The notes: generated by a model not told the origin, from the sequence alone. Shown: positions 1 through 8,452, counted from the stretch's first letter. The stretch: DNA of 48,612 nucleotides from a virus (IMGVR_UViG_3300013132_000076:1-48612), one strand, 5' to 3'. Numbers and translations are program-made.

Positions 1-349
1 CCCGGATGGCCCGATCTGCCGCGCCCTCAACCGCACGGCCATCTCTCGCGGGAGTCTCCGAAGCGAGCGCGACAGTGCGGCTGTTCTGTTTCTCTTCGCT
101 CAGCGCGGCCAGGCGGCGGTCGATCTCGGCGCGAACGAAGTCTACCGCTGCGTTCCATCCGCTGGCGGCAGCATCGCCGTCCACCACGCGATGGCATCGC
201 GTTTCGCGCAGGCTCTCCAGCTCGCAACGGATCTCCGAGAGAGCGAAGTCGGCCACGTGATGCTGGAGCATCGGGTAGATGCTAGTGCTGCTCTGCCACT
301 CGGAGATCATCTCTTCGACACGCTTGACCAGTTCAGAGTCGCGGCTCAT
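1..349 (-). CDS. Hypothetical protein, N-terminal part, cut by window edge
   Basis: Leftward gene with ATG at 349-347 and an AAAGG-type ribosome-binding site just before it. The frame stays open through base 1, so only about 116 residues are visible. The protein begins MSRDSELVKRVEEMI and is rich in Glu, Arg and Ala, with predicted helices including a stretch reading FVRAEIDRRLAALSEEK. No catalytic motif is recognisable. It follows the gene ending at 367 by 17 bases, so it is probably the next member of the same leftward operon. Function unknown. It could be the front half of the gene whose tail lies at the right edge, but the two pieces do not join in frame as given. Confidence 0.7.
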   Translation of the reverse strand, partial: MSRDSELVKRVEEMISEWQSSTSIYPMLQHHVADFALSEIRCELESLRETRCHRVVDGDAAASGWNAAVDFVRAEIDRRLAALSEEKQNSRTVALASETPARDGRAVEGAADRAIR

Positions 350-366
350 CGCGCACCTTTCGATCT

Positions 367-846
367 TCACGGGCGGCCCCCTTCGATCTCGACCCAACCG
401 TACACCCCAAGCTTGGCGCGTGGCGTGTAGCCCTCGGTAGGCAGACCGCGTGAGCACAAGACAGCATGCCGGTTCTCTCCGATGCAACCACCGCTCACCC
501 AGAGCCCCGCGGCCCGCTCCGCTGCCTCTCGCGCCAGGAAGGTCCGCGCACGCGGCGCGAGTTCGTCATCTGTTGCGAAGTCCACTCGGTAGCTCCTCCA
601 CGGGAGTCTCATCGGATTCATGTTGTGGTGCCTGGTACGACGCCCCGGGCTGGCGGTTGAAGTCACAGGCCGATCAGTCTCCATGCAGTCCTCGCACTTC
701 GGCTCCTCGGCAGTCCACTCGTCGCCGTCCCACTGGCCGTTGCTCATGTGGTACGCGCCGCACTCCTCGCACGGCGTCTCGCGCTTCTCCCACGGGCGCG
801 GGTCCAGTTCGTCGCTGTCCATGTCGTAGTCGTAGTCGTCGCTCAC
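367..846 (-). CDS. Hypothetical acidic protein with zinc-ribbon-like cysteines
   Basis: 159 residues starting with GTG at 846; this start shares GTGA with the stop of the upstream gene (843-845), which argues for translational coupling. The first 20 residues are strongly acidic (many Asp, Glu and Tyr). Two CxxC pairs follow at about residues 26-29 (CEEC) and 52-55 (CEDC), which could bind one zinc ion. The C-terminal half carries an FLAREAAERAAGLWVSGG helix and a short beta-rich end. An internal ATG (MNPMRLPWRSY) might give a shorter product. No known phage family is recognised; a DNA- or protein-binding role is a guess based only on the zinc-ribbon-like cysteines. Confidence 0.6.
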   Translation of the reverse strand: MSDDYDYDMDSDELDPRPWEKRETPCEECGAYHMSNGQWDGDEWTAEEPKCEDCMETDRPVTSTASPGRRTRHHNMNPMRLPWRSYRVDFATDDELAPRARTFLAREAAERAAGLWVSGGCIGENRHAVLCSRGLPTEGYTPRAKLGVYGWVEIEGGRP

Positions 847-1010
847 GGCTTATTCTCCTTGGCCTTCTCGAGCAGCATCGCCAGGAGCTGCGACCAGGAA
901 AGCCCATGCTTCGCCTTGAGCCGCATCAGCGACTCCTTGATCGGGCCGGGCAGCCACATGTTCACGGCGCCTCCGCGCGGGGCGGTCGGCTTTGGTTGCG
1001 TTCTCACCAT
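843..1010 (-). CDS. Small ribbon-helix-helix-like DNA-binding protein
   Basis: 55 residues from ATG at 1010-1008. The second half fits a ribbon-helix-helix (Arc/MetJ/CopG) fold: a short strand (AVNMWLP) followed by two helices (IKESLMRLKAKHG, then SWSQLLAMLLEKAKE). Proteins of this class bind operators as dimers, the strands pairing to contact DNA. The N-terminus is basic (MVRTQPKPTAPRGG). It lies just downstream of the terminator of the large leftward gene, so it probably has its own promoter in 1011-1102 or depends on readthrough. It overlaps the next gene by 4 bases. The fold is inferred from the pattern only, and no target operator was identified. Confidence 0.55.
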   Translation of the reverse strand: MVRTQPKPTAPRGGAVNMWLPGPIKESLMRLKAKHGLSWSQLLAMLLEKAKENKP

Positions 1011-1046
1011 GCGCACACTATCGCCACATGCGCATGGCGTGTCAAC

Positions 1047-1083
1047 AAAAAATCCGGCGGCCACCCGAAGGCAACCGCCGGAT
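1047..1083 (-). terminator. Intrinsic terminator of the large leftward gene
   Basis: A perfect 9-bp inverted repeat (ATCCGGCGG at 1052-1060, CCGCCGGAT at 1075-1083) with a 14-base loop. On the minus strand it is followed at once by six T (A1047-A1052 on plus). It sits 20 bases past the stop of the 1103-5089 gene, as expected for a rho-independent terminator. Confidence 0.85.
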
Positions 1084-1102
1084 CTCGTGTGATGACAGGG
1101 CC

Positions 1103-4100
1103 TTACGCCGTGATCGTGATGTAGGCCGCTTTCGTCTCCACGTCCGTCCCAGCCGGCCCGGTGATGGTCAGCTTGACCGTCCAGGAGCCCGTCGTGAAGA
1201 GGTGGTCGACGTACTTGCCGGTTTTGTTGATGGTCGAGCCGCCGAGGGTTAGCTCCCACTCGTAGGTGTCGACCTTGCCCACGCACTTGTCGGCGATGAG
1301 GCCGATGCGCTTGGAGCCTCCGCTGCCGCTCGTCGAGGTGGCCGAGAAGTCGGCGGCAAGCGTGATGCTCGGGCTGTTGTGGAGCATCTGCCACACGAGA
1401 GCGCAGTTCTGCTCGATGCGGCGGCCGGGGCCGCCGAACTCGCCCCATGCCCGCATGACCGTCAGGGCATCGGCCAGGCTGGCCGTGCTCGTGAGGCGCT
1501 GGATGCATGTGTCCGCGGCAGAGCTCGAACCGGCCAGGTCGCCCTGGTACTTGTAGGGTGCCACGAGGTTGGAGATTGCCGTGTCCTCCGAGCCGCCGAT
1601 CAGCTCGGACTCGCCGATGGCGCGGCCAAACGCCAGGCCGACCTCGGCGGTCCCGAACGAGAACGTCTCGGTGTTGACCACGGTGCCGAAGGCGTCAGCC
1701 GTGCCGTTGTCGATCAGGATCTCGGTGACCGTGACGAAGTGCTTGGTCGTCTGGAAGGTCTGGGTTGCGGCTCCACGCCCCTGCGCGACGATGGTGTCCG
1801 AGATGACGGACGACACCTGGCCGTTGCTCGAGCCGTCGACGTAGGTGTTGAAGCCGGTCCCCGTGATGCGGAATGTTCGCTTCTTGGCGTTGGTGTAGGT
1901 CGAGCCTCCGGTGATGGTCAGCCTGATCGGCGTCGGAATGAACGCCTGCGTGAGCCCGACCGAACTGCCGTACTGCGTTCCGCTGTTGCTGTTGCTGAGC
2001 GTAAAGGCCGTGCCGGCCGTGGCCGGGTTGGCCGGAACCTGCGACGACGCGCCAGAAACCGTGGCGTAGTGCGTGGCGGCGACGGTCGGGTACGTCGACG
2101 GCCGGATGGCGAGGCCGGTGATAGGGTTGAACTCCGGCATCGTCGCCTGGCTCCCGTAGACGATCCAGTCAGCGGCGCTGTTCGCCGGCGGCGTGGAGTC
2201 GAAGAACAGCACGGGATTGCCGGATGCGTCGACGCGGCGAGCCACTGGCATGTAGATGTGGTGCCCGGTGTCGACCGATGGCGTCACGTCCCACAGATAG
2301 TCCTTGATGCCGGCGATGCGCGCCGCGTCTTGCGTGCGGAGCAGGTCGACGCCGATGCGCACGCCATCGAGCGACGATCCGGCCGGGATGAACACGTTGC
2401 ACAGCGCCGACACGGCGTTGGCGAACTTGGCTTCGTCTCGGCCGGCGGTCAGGTAGAACACGCAGAGCTGGCTCGATCCGCCGTTGCTCACGCCAAACGG
2501 AGCCTGCTTGGTGTTCTTGTTGGTGTAGCAGGTGTAGAGCCCGTTGGGCATCAACGAGCTGCGGAGGATGCCGTTGACGTTCGACACCCAGCGGGCGGCG
2601 TTGAAGGTCGCGGTCTTGGGAACGCTGCCCCACACCACCGCGCTCGAGGCCGAGTCAAAGTGCGCGTTGGCGATGGCGAGCCACTGAGAGAACTGGAGAA
2701 TGCCGTAGGCGAAGTCCCGCGTCCCGGCGAAGCCTCGGCCGCCAGGGGGCGTTCGCGCATCGGGCTGATTGAACGCGATCCCCAGGTGCTCCCAGAAGTG
2801 CATCCGCACCTCCATCGCCGTCATCCAGACGTAGAGCTTGGAGAGCGGGTCATTGGTGAGCAGGAACAGCGCGATGTCGGGGCCGGTGAGCCGCTGCGAG
2901 TGCTGCTGGTCGATGTTGTTGATGTTGTCGTTGCCCTCGTACAGGGGGAGCTGGCGCTGCGCGCGCCCGAAGTTCCAGAACTCCGTTCCTGCGGGCGTAC
3001 CAGAAACGGCGATCACCCTGATGTCGGTGACCTTCTTGAACTGGCTGGTGGTGCGCCAGATCTTGTTGCTGCTGTAGCCGCCGCTTTGGCCGGCGCAGAC
3101 GATCTCCTCTGTCACGGCGATGTCGAACTCGCCGGTCCCCGTGATGCGGAACGTGATGGAGTCGCCCACATCCCAGGTCGAGCCGCCGATGAGCGTCACT
3201 TCGACAGGGACAGACTCGTCCGCGCCAGGTCCGAGCACAGACACGGAGGGCGGCGAGTCGGGCGGTGCGGCGTTGGCCTGCCGCAAGTATCCGGCACCGC
3301 GGAACTCGAGGTCGAGGGCCAAGCCGCTGCCGGGTACGCTCTGCGCCCACCAGTCGGCGACGCCGGCGCTCGTGTCGCCGAAATAGTCGAGCGGCGTCGA
3401 GCCCACTCCGCTGATGACGCCAGCGCGCGTCGGGTTGTAGTCGGAGTCGAGAATGATCTCCGCGCGCAGCCTGGGGTTGTTGAGCGGGAGGCAGACGAAC
3501 GGACCGAACTTGACACCTGTGGTGCCGTTGTGCGTCCAGCGCCGGTCGCGCCGCTGCCATGTGCCCTCCTGCCCGGTCGGGCCTCCGGTGTGCCATGTGG
3601 GGGACACAGGCAGGCCGCTCAGGTTGTAGTACATCGCTCCATCGCAGCGCGAGTGCATGCGCAGCTGTTGCACCTTGAGCTGTTCGATGGCGGCGTTGCG
3701 CACGTCGAGGGCGTGCGGAGCACCGTAGTCGGAAAGCATCCCGACGCCGCTGGTGAGTCCGCCGTACGTCTGGTTGGCACCGGGCCACATCCAGCCTTGC
3801 GGCGTGTAGCCTTCGTCTTGCGCCTCGTCCGAGGTGTACGGCAGGAGATCGTTCAGCCTCTGCTTTGCTATGTCGGCCTCTTCGGTGAAGTCCGGGTCCC
3901 AGGACGTGAGCGGCTTCGACGGCAGCCCCTCAGGCTTCATCGACCACCCGCCGTAACGGCTCCAGTCGGAGCGCCCGTAGACGAGCTTGGCGTAGGGCGT
4001 GGTCGCGCTCGGATGCAGCGCGAAGCGGAACGACCGCTCCATCATCAGCGGCATCACATGCCGCCGGTTGAGATCGGTCGCCTGGATCTGGCGCACGAGC

Positions 4101-5089
4101 GACTGAACATCGTTGCCGGCGCTGAACTCGAAGAATGCGCTGTCGGCTGGGCTGCCGGAGTCGCGCATCTCGGCCGTCATCTTCCAGGTGTTGGCGCCGG
4201 TGAGCGGCTCGAGCGCAGAGATGCCGCGAAGCAGGAGCCGCGTGAACGTGAAGTCCAACGTGCGCATGGCCCCGAAGCCAACCTGGTTCGTCTGGAGTTC
4301 GCCGCCCAGCGGGTCCTTGGGATCGAAGGATCCGCCGATGGGGCCGCCTGTGCGCTCCTCGATGACTCCGTTGTGCCAGTTGATGATGAACTGCACCTCG
4401 GGCGTGTGCGCCATCACGGTCGCCCAGACGTGGACGTACCCGTAGCTGCCGCCGGCCCTCATCGGGATGTGCTTGTAGAGCGTGCGCTTGAGCGGCCCCC
4501 AGGTGTGGTAGCCGTTGAGCTGCCGGGGCTCGGTCCACATCTTGCGGATGGTGAGCGCGCCAGTGAGCGGGTCCTCGATTTGCCCGAAGCCAGTCAGGGT
4601 CGCGCGATCCGAGAAGATGTCGTTGCCGCCGTTGCGCTGCCCCTCAAGGCTGAACTTGATCCCGGGTCCTTCGCCGACCACCGGGCCTAACCCGCCGAAG
4701 TTGGCGACGGCCCATGCGTCGGCGTCGATGAGCGACCGCTGTTGCTTGCTCGTCGTGAAACCGCCAGCATCGGTCTGATCGGCGAAGACGAGCACGTCGC
4801 CGGAAACCACGTCCATGACGAAATCCGTGCCGCTCGAGTCGGTCACGTTGAACGTGATCTCGTAGTAGTCATGCAGCGCCGTGCGCGCGATGAGGTCGGC
4901 CTGGGTCTGATACCAGGATGTGTCCAGGGACGGAAGACGCCGAACGCCGAAGCGGCTTTGCCCGGTGAGGGTGTCGCGCGGGACAGTACACGTCACCGAT
5001 ACGAGGTACGGGAGCGCCGGCTCCGACTCGATCTTGAAGTGCTGGATAGCGCGACCGTTGACGACTTCTGCGGGTTGCAGCGTGGGCAT
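1103..5089 (-). CDS. Large PKD-domain protein, putative receptor-binding or polysaccharide-acting protein
   Basis: 1,328 residues from ATG at 5089 with an AGGAG ribosome-binding site 7 bases upstream. There is no signal peptide. Two related beta-rich repeats occur at roughly residues 625-705 and 1053-1150; both contain a GGST...TFRITGTG core and end WNFGRA or FSFGTAE, like the ITVTG modules of phage surface proteins. Residues about 705-900 (NIDQQHSQRLTGPDIALFLL, then RDFAYGILQF) look helical and resemble alpha/alpha-toroid carbohydrate-active proteins, which is a weak call. The last 55 residues look like a PKD domain (YEWEL, then GSWTVKLTITGPAGT). It has its own terminator and lies outside the virion operon, so a tail fibre or a released depolymerase are both possible. 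Confidence 0.6.
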   Translation of the reverse strand: MPTLQPAEVVNGRAIQHFKIESEPALPYLVSVTCTVPRDTLTGQSRFGVRRLPSLDTSWYQTQADLIARTALHDYYEITFNVTDSSGTDFVMDVVSGDVLVFADQTDAGGFTTSKQQRSLIDADAWAVANFGGLGPVVGEGPGIKFSLEGQRNGGNDIFSDRATLTGFGQIEDPLTGALTIRKMWTEPRQLNGYHTWGPLKRTLYKHIPMRAGGSYGYVHVWATVMAHTPEVQFIINWHNGVIEERTGGPIGGSFDPKDPLGGELQTNQVGFGAMRTLDFTFTRLLLRGISALEPLTGANTWKMTAEMRDSGSPADSAFFEFSAGNDVQSLVRQIQATDLNRRHVMPLMMERSFRFALHPSATTPYAKLVYGRSDWSRYGGWSMKPEGLPSKPLTSWDPDFTEEADIAKQRLNDLLPYTSDEAQDEGYTPQGWMWPGANQTYGGLTSGVGMLSDYGAPHALDVRNAAIEQLKVQQLRMHSRCDGAMYYNLSGLPVSPTWHTGGPTGQEGTWQRRDRRWTHNGTTGVKFGPFVCLPLNNPRLRAEIILDSDYNPTRAGVISGVGSTPLDYFGDTSAGVADWWAQSVPGSGLALDLEFRGAGYLRQANAAPPDSPPSVSVLGPGADESVPVEVTLIGGSTWDVGDSITFRITGTGEFDIAVTEEIVCAGQSGGYSSNKIWRTTSQFKKVTDIRVIAVSGTPAGTEFWNFGRAQRQLPLYEGNDNINNIDQQHSQRLTGPDIALFLLTNDPLSKLYVWMTAMEVRMHFWEHLGIAFNQPDARTPPGGRGFAGTRDFAYGILQFSQWLAIANAHFDSASSAVVWGSVPKTATFNAARWVSNVNGILRSSLMPNGLYTCYTNKNTKQAPFGVSNGGSSQLCVFYLTAGRDEAKFANAVSALCNVFIPAGSSLDGVRIGVDLLRTQDAARIAGIKDYLWDVTPSVDTGHHIYMPVARRVDASGNPVLFFDSTPPANSAADWIVYGSQATMPEFNPITGLAIRPSTYPTVAATHYATVSGASSQVPANPATAGTAFTLSNSNSGTQYGSSVGLTQAFIPTPIRLTITGGSTYTNAKKRTFRITGTGFNTYVDGSSNGQVSSVISDTIVAQGRGAATQTFQTTKHFVTVTEILIDNGTADAFGTVVNTETFSFGTAEVGLAFGRAIGESELIGGSEDTAISNLVAPYKYQGDLAGSSSAADTCIQRLTSTASLADALTVMRAWGEFGGPGRRIEQNCALVWQMLHNSPSITLAADFSATSTSGSGGSKRIGLIADKCVGKVDTYEWELTLGGSTINKTGKYVDHLFTTGSWTVKLTITGPAGTDVETKAAYITITA

Positions 5090-5090
5090 G

Positions 5091-5133
5091 AAAAAGCTCC
5101 TGGTCCGCTGGGTTGAAGCGGAAGCCAGGAGCT
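5091..5133 (-). promoter_or_regulatory. Terminator-like hairpin that contains the next gene's ribosome-binding site
   Basis: Stem of 9 bp (5095-5103 with 5125-5133) plus an inner 5-bp stem (5105-5109 with 5117-5121). On the minus strand the 3' arm CCAGGAGCT runs straight into TTTTTC and then the ATG at 5089. The AGGAG that should start the 1,328-residue protein is therefore fully paired inside the stem. It follows the stop of the beta-helix gene (5168), so it can end that transcript, mask the ribosome-binding site, or both. Confidence 0.75.
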
Positions 5134-5167
5134 AGGGTGCCCGCGGCGGGGCCGATGAGCAAGCCCG

Positions 5168-5989
5168 CTACCAGCGAATCGTCACGCTGTCGGGGCTGGA
5201 GTAGTAGCCCGGCGGGTCAAACGCCTGGAACGAGAGCGTACGTCCCAGGAGCCCAGGCTCGGGCGGCATGTCGATCCGCGTTGTGAACGGCACGCGGTCC
5301 ACGGCCACAGCCTGAACGGCCTGCCAGGCGCCCAGGTGGTTCCAGCCGTAGTAGGCCCCGCGCATGAGACCAGGCGGCTGCGTGTCAACGGCCATGTATA
5401 GCCACGCCACGGGGCCGGGGGTGCTGACGCGCACCGTCAAATGACCGCCGGGGTGAGCTCGCCAGGGGTTGCCGCCACTGGCGCCGATGTCGTCGCGGAT
5501 CGGGATGGACTCTCCAGATGACACGCTGACGACCTGGTTGGCCCAGGTGCGCGCAGCCTGTACGTCGCCGCCTACCGTGCATCTTCGCACGAGAACATCC
5601 CATCCGGGGGCGCTCACGCCTTCGCGCACGCCGCCACGGATGAGTTCGAGGTATCCGCCGCCGGCCTGGAGCTGCACGGCCTGCGGCAGCACGTCCTCGA
5701 GCCGGACGGTCGAGAATCCGCCGCCGGCCACGTCTCGCTGCACGAGGGTCCCGGCCACGCGCACGAGCCCGTCTCCGGGGCCGTCGAGCGTGATCGAGCC
5801 GACCGAGCAGTCGTAGCCGGCGCCGCGACCGAGCAGGGTGACAGGGCGCCGGATGATGAGGTCTTCGTTGGGGTGATGCCGTTCCGGCATCAGAACCACG
5901 GCCCCCGAAGGGGCCAGGTCGATCTGGCGCTGGATGGAAGGAAGTGTGGGGGTCGTCTGGCAGATGAGGGTGAGGATGATGGACAGCAT
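5168..5989 (-). CDS. Putative secreted parallel beta-helix (pectate-lyase-like) protein
   Basis: 273 residues from ATG at 5989, four bases after the RecT-like stop. A short hydrophobic leader (MLSIILTLICQT) is followed by a region typical of right-handed beta-helix proteins: SIQRQIDLAPSGAVVLMP, DLIIRRPVTLLGRG and SITLDGPGDGLVRVAG alternate short strands and turns as in pectate-lyase-fold or NosD-like proteins. A C-terminal beta domain (about 190-273) ends FDPPGYYSSPDSVTIRW. The leader resembles that of the sulfatase at 13125. Beta-helix proteins of phages often bind or cleave polysaccharides, but no catalytic residues can be assigned. An upstream non-ATG start at 6028 would overlap the RecT-like gene and is less likely. 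Confidence 0.6.
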   Translation of the reverse strand: MLSIILTLICQTTPTLPSIQRQIDLAPSGAVVLMPERHHPNEDLIIRRPVTLLGRGAGYDCSVGSITLDGPGDGLVRVAGTLVQRDVAGGGFSTVRLEDVLPQAVQLQAGGGYLELIRGGVREGVSAPGWDVLVRRCTVGGDVQAARTWANQVVSVSSGESIPIRDDIGASGGNPWRAHPGGHLTVRVSTPGPVAWLYMAVDTQPPGLMRGAYYGWNHLGAWQAVQAVAVDRVPFTTRIDMPPEPGLLGRTLSFQAFDPPGYYSSPDSVTIRW

Positions 5990-5993
5990 GTGG

Positions 5994-7061
5994 TTAGCCC
6001 CAGGGGAGTTCTTCGCCGATAGAAGCAACGCGCCCGGCCTCGGGCACGCCGATCTTGTTGTTGATGATAGCGAGACAGCAGGCCGCGTACTCGTGCGCCT
6101 TGACGCGCTGGTCGAGCGGCAGCTTCTGCGCCTTGTTCACGATATCGAGCAACAGGGCGTGGCGACCGCCACCCTTGCCGCCCTTCACGGTGTCGCGCCA
6201 GGTGGGGGCACGCTCGGACAGCTTGCCCTTCGGCACGGGCTGGTCGCACCAAGACGAGAACACGTCGCAACGCACCTCGAATGCGGTATCGAGGATGGTC
6301 TCGGCGTCATAGGCCCAGATGGGCGGCACGGAGTCGTCTGCGGCATCCTGGGGCGGCTCAGGGGACGGCTCGGGGTCGGGCTGGACTTCCGGCTCAGGCA
6401 TCGGCGCCGCCGCGCTCTGGACCTCAGGCATCGTCTCCAGCAGGCCCTCGAGCGTGCGGGGGCGAGCCTGCGGTGCCTTGACCTCGAAGGACGCCTCCCG
6501 GGGGATGTCGTCGACCTCCTCGGCGCCTCCGATGCCGCCGAACACGTCGGCGAAGCCCTCGCGTGCGGCGAACCACCACGCCCGCCACGTCGCCTGACGG
6601 ATGGGGTAGTCGGTCCACGGGCCGGCCTTGCCCCACAGCTTCGCGCGCTTCGCGTCCTGCGTGCTGAACGTGCCGACGAACTCGCCGGCCATGCCCTTGC
6701 GCCGCATCTTGACGATGACCTCGAAGTCGTCGGGCTTGCCGAGCACCTTGATCTCGGGGGCGCCGTCGAGCATTCCGCTTGCCATCAGGATTGCCTTGCC
6801 AGCGTCGCCGAAGATGGACGGGCGCCCGTTGAGTACCTTGATGTTGGACAGTGCGAACATCGGCGGCAGGCCCAGCTCGAGCCCGAGCTGGATCTTCACG
6901 GCCACGCCCTGCGGCGTGTCGCCCTTCGGAGCGTAGCCGCTCGCCACGATGAGGTTGCTCATGCGCTGTAGGTCTTCGAGGTCGCGCACCTCGACGCCGG
7001 ACGAGCCGATCTTGACGGACTTCGCGGGGACGCTACTGGGGGAGGATTGCGGGGCGGTCAT
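5994..7061 (-). CDS. recT: RecT-like single-strand DNA annealing protein
   Basis: 355 residues from ATG at 7061, which overlaps the end of the nuclease gene by 29 bases. The core matches RecT-type annealing proteins. It has VAVKIQLGLELGLPPMFALS (about 53-72), then VLNGRPSIFGDAGKAILMAS (about 76-95) and a WTDYPIRQATWRAWWFAAREGFADVFGG segment (about 149-176) typical of the family. A long acidic, proline-rich linker (about 205-235) leads to a helical C-terminal region. RecT proteins anneal single strands exposed by a partner 5'-3' exonuclease, and that partner is the adjacent upstream gene. The start was chosen because the frame upstream is low-complexity Arg/Ser sequence antisense to the nuclease. 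Confidence 0.85.
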   Translation of the reverse strand: MTAPQSSPSSVPAKSVKIGSSGVEVRDLEDLQRMSNLIVASGYAPKGDTPQGVAVKIQLGLELGLPPMFALSNIKVLNGRPSIFGDAGKAILMASGMLDGAPEIKVLGKPDDFEVIVKMRRKGMAGEFVGTFSTQDAKRAKLWGKAGPWTDYPIRQATWRAWWFAAREGFADVFGGIGGAEEVDDIPREASFEVKAPQARPRTLEGLLETMPEVQSAAAPMPEPEVQPDPEPSPEPPQDAADDSVPPIWAYDAETILDTAFEVRCDVFSSWCDQPVPKGKLSERAPTWRDTVKGGKGGGRHALLLDIVNKAQKLPLDQRVKAHEYAACCLAIINNKIGVPEAGRVASIGEELPWG

Positions 7062-8034
7062 GTGATAGGGCCTTGGCTTGTTTGGTGATGGAGGAATCGA
7101 GACGGAACACTCTGAACTCGGACGTGCGCGCTTCGCGCGGAGGATCGTTGCGGACTTGGGTCTTCCACGTCCCGGCCTTCTTGCCGTTGATGGTGAACAC
7201 CTCGGCCGGTCCGATCTCGGACTTGAGACGAGCCTCGAGCGCGCCGGCGTGTTCTTCCAGCGCCTTGAGCTCGGCCTTGATGTTGGCGAGGTCCACCAGG
7301 AGCTCGGGATGCTCGAGCTCTTTCGAGAGCCCGGCGACACTCTTCGGGAACTGGTCTCCGATGAAGTCGACATCGGCGGCCAGGGCCGCGGGCGGCACGT
7401 CGCCATCGAGCGAACGCCAGAACTGCACGGCCAGCGCCGCAAGACGCTCCACGAACTGGCGGTTGAGCTCGATGTCGGGCGCATCCTTGCGGCTGTTGCC
7501 GCCGATGATGGCGCCGATAGCGCCGCGCTCAATGCCAGTGCAGAACATCTCGATCTGAACCTGGATCTGCACCGAGAGCGGCGGAACAACCTCGCCAGCC
7601 TCAACCCAGCGGTCGAGCAGGAACGCCGACACGTTCTTGAGTTGGAGCACGCGCACCTCAGCCTCGGATTCTCCGGCTGCCGGGCGGACAATGAATCGGT
7701 CCGGCGTGCATTGGATAGGGAACTGCGGGTGTCGAACGACAACCTGGGCCGCGTCGCGCAGCCCGTAGAACTCCTGCGGCGTCACCACATGAACGCCGTG
7801 GGCGTGGGCGTACCACCTGGCGTTGCCGTCCTCGAGGAACTTGCCGGCCAGCAGCGCCTCGGTGTCCTCGAGTGTCGATGCACGGTCGAGCTTCTTCTTG
7901 CTCCATAGCTGGAGCGGCGTCATGTAGGGGTTCTGCCCAACGAGCGCGGCGATCTCGGAGGCTCCGAGCATCTTGGCGCGCTCGGCGTGCCAGGCGTTTT
8001 CGGTTGCGCAGGGGATGATGATAGGGCTATGCAT
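7033..8034 (-). CDS. YqaJ/lambda-Exo-type recombination exonuclease, catalytic Glu replaced by Gln
   Basis: 333 residues from ATG at 8034, overlapping the upstream gene by 8 bases. YqaJ-family landmarks appear in order. These are GASEIAALVGQNPYMTP (about 24-40), GKFLEDGNARWYA (about 64-76, conserved Glu), CTPDRF with Asp112, then VLQLKNVS (about 129-136), and the VQIQVQIEMFCTG glutamine motif (about 155-167). In the family the ExK box supplies a metal-binding Glu and a catalytic Lys. Here the Glu position is Gln131 while Lys133 is kept. The C-terminal third is a coiled region (ELKALEEHAGALEARLKSE). With the RecT-like gene it forms a standard two-gene recombination module. Activity may be reduced unless another residue substitutes. 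Confidence 0.8.
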   Translation of the reverse strand: MHSPIIIPCATENAWHAERAKMLGASEIAALVGQNPYMTPLQLWSKKKLDRASTLEDTEALLAGKFLEDGNARWYAHAHGVHVVTPQEFYGLRDAAQVVVRHPQFPIQCTPDRFIVRPAAGESEAEVRVLQLKNVSAFLLDRWVEAGEVVPPLSVQIQVQIEMFCTGIERGAIGAIIGGNSRKDAPDIELNRQFVERLAALAVQFWRSLDGDVPPAALAADVDFIGDQFPKSVAGLSKELEHPELLVDLANIKAELKALEEHAGALEARLKSEIGPAEVFTINGKKAGTWKTQVRNDPPREARTSEFRVFRLDSSITKQAKALSHDRPAILPQ

Positions 8035-8257
8035 AGTAGGGCTCTCGCTCGAATGCCCCTGTGGGGGCAAGGTATGCGGCTTGGCCGCCGTTGACGCTCA
8101 CGCGGAGCTTCGGAATGTACCCCGGCGCGTGAGCATAGCCGGTCGGTACGTCGTCTGTTTCAAGATGAACTTCTATCCATCCGTCGGGATGCAGGTAGGC
8201 GCTGGCGCGCACGTAGGCGTGGGCTTGGCGCGTGGGGAAGTGGTGTAGGTCACTCAT
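8027..8257 (-). CDS. Hypothetical protein
   Basis: 76 residues from ATG at 8257. The start shares ATGA with the stop of the small membrane peptide gene upstream, and the gene runs 8 bases into the nuclease gene, so it is embedded in a coupled chain. The sequence is mixed and looks folded: MSDLHHFPTRQAHAYVRASA, then DGWIEVHLETDD and a beta-rich end with IPKLRVSVNGGQAAYL. No family is recognised. The coding call rests on the tight junctions and balanced composition, not on homology. Confidence 0.65.
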   Translation of the reverse strand: MSDLHHFPTRQAHAYVRASAYLHPDGWIEVHLETDDVPTGYAHAPGYIPKLRVSVNGGQAAYLAPTGAFEREPYYA

Positions 8258-8379
8258 CGCGGAGTGCCGGCGTGGGCCAGTAGGGCGATGGCGTGGCCGA
8301 GCGCCACGGCGGCGATGGCCGCAAGTGATAGGGCGAGCGCGTACGCTCCGAGTAGGAGGAAAACGCGGGGCTGCTTCAT
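8254..8379 (-). CDS. Small single-pass membrane peptide
   Basis: 41 residues from ATG at 8379. After a basic start (MKQPRV) there is one long hydrophobic segment, about residues 6-35 (FLLLGAYALALSLAAIAAVA and on), ending in a short polar tail. The stop overlaps the start of the following gene by 4 bases. Small membrane peptides of this kind are common in phage early operons and may alter the host membrane or lysis timing. Nothing in the sequence decides between these. No strong ribosome-binding site is visible, but a large hairpin (8405-8452) precedes it. Confidence 0.55.
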   Translation of the reverse strand: MKQPRVFLLLGAYALALSLAAIAAVALGHAIALLAHAGTPR

Positions 8380-8401
8380 GGGGTTTCGCTTGGGTAGTGG
8401 G

Positions 8402-8452
8402 AAAGCCGCCGGGCGGTTTGGAGGGAGGGAACGCACGCCCCCGCCCGGCGGC
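8402..8452 (-). terminator. Strong hairpin inside the leftward operon, attenuator-like
   Basis: Perfect 12-bp inverted repeat GCCGCCGGGCGG (8405-8416) and CCGCCCGGCGGC (8441-8452), loop 24 bases. On the minus strand the stem is followed by only three T, so termination would be partial. It separates the zinc-finger gene (8467-8718) from the membrane peptide gene and could set expression of the recombination genes downstream. Confidence 0.55.

Noticed and set aside
1379-4690. 1,103-residue open frame on the plus strand
   Set aside because: It is antisense to the 1,328-residue gene, is Arg/Val/Glu-rich in the way of GC-rich complementary frames, and has no domain or ribosome-binding site. The minus-strand protein has ordered beta motifs and a PKD domain.
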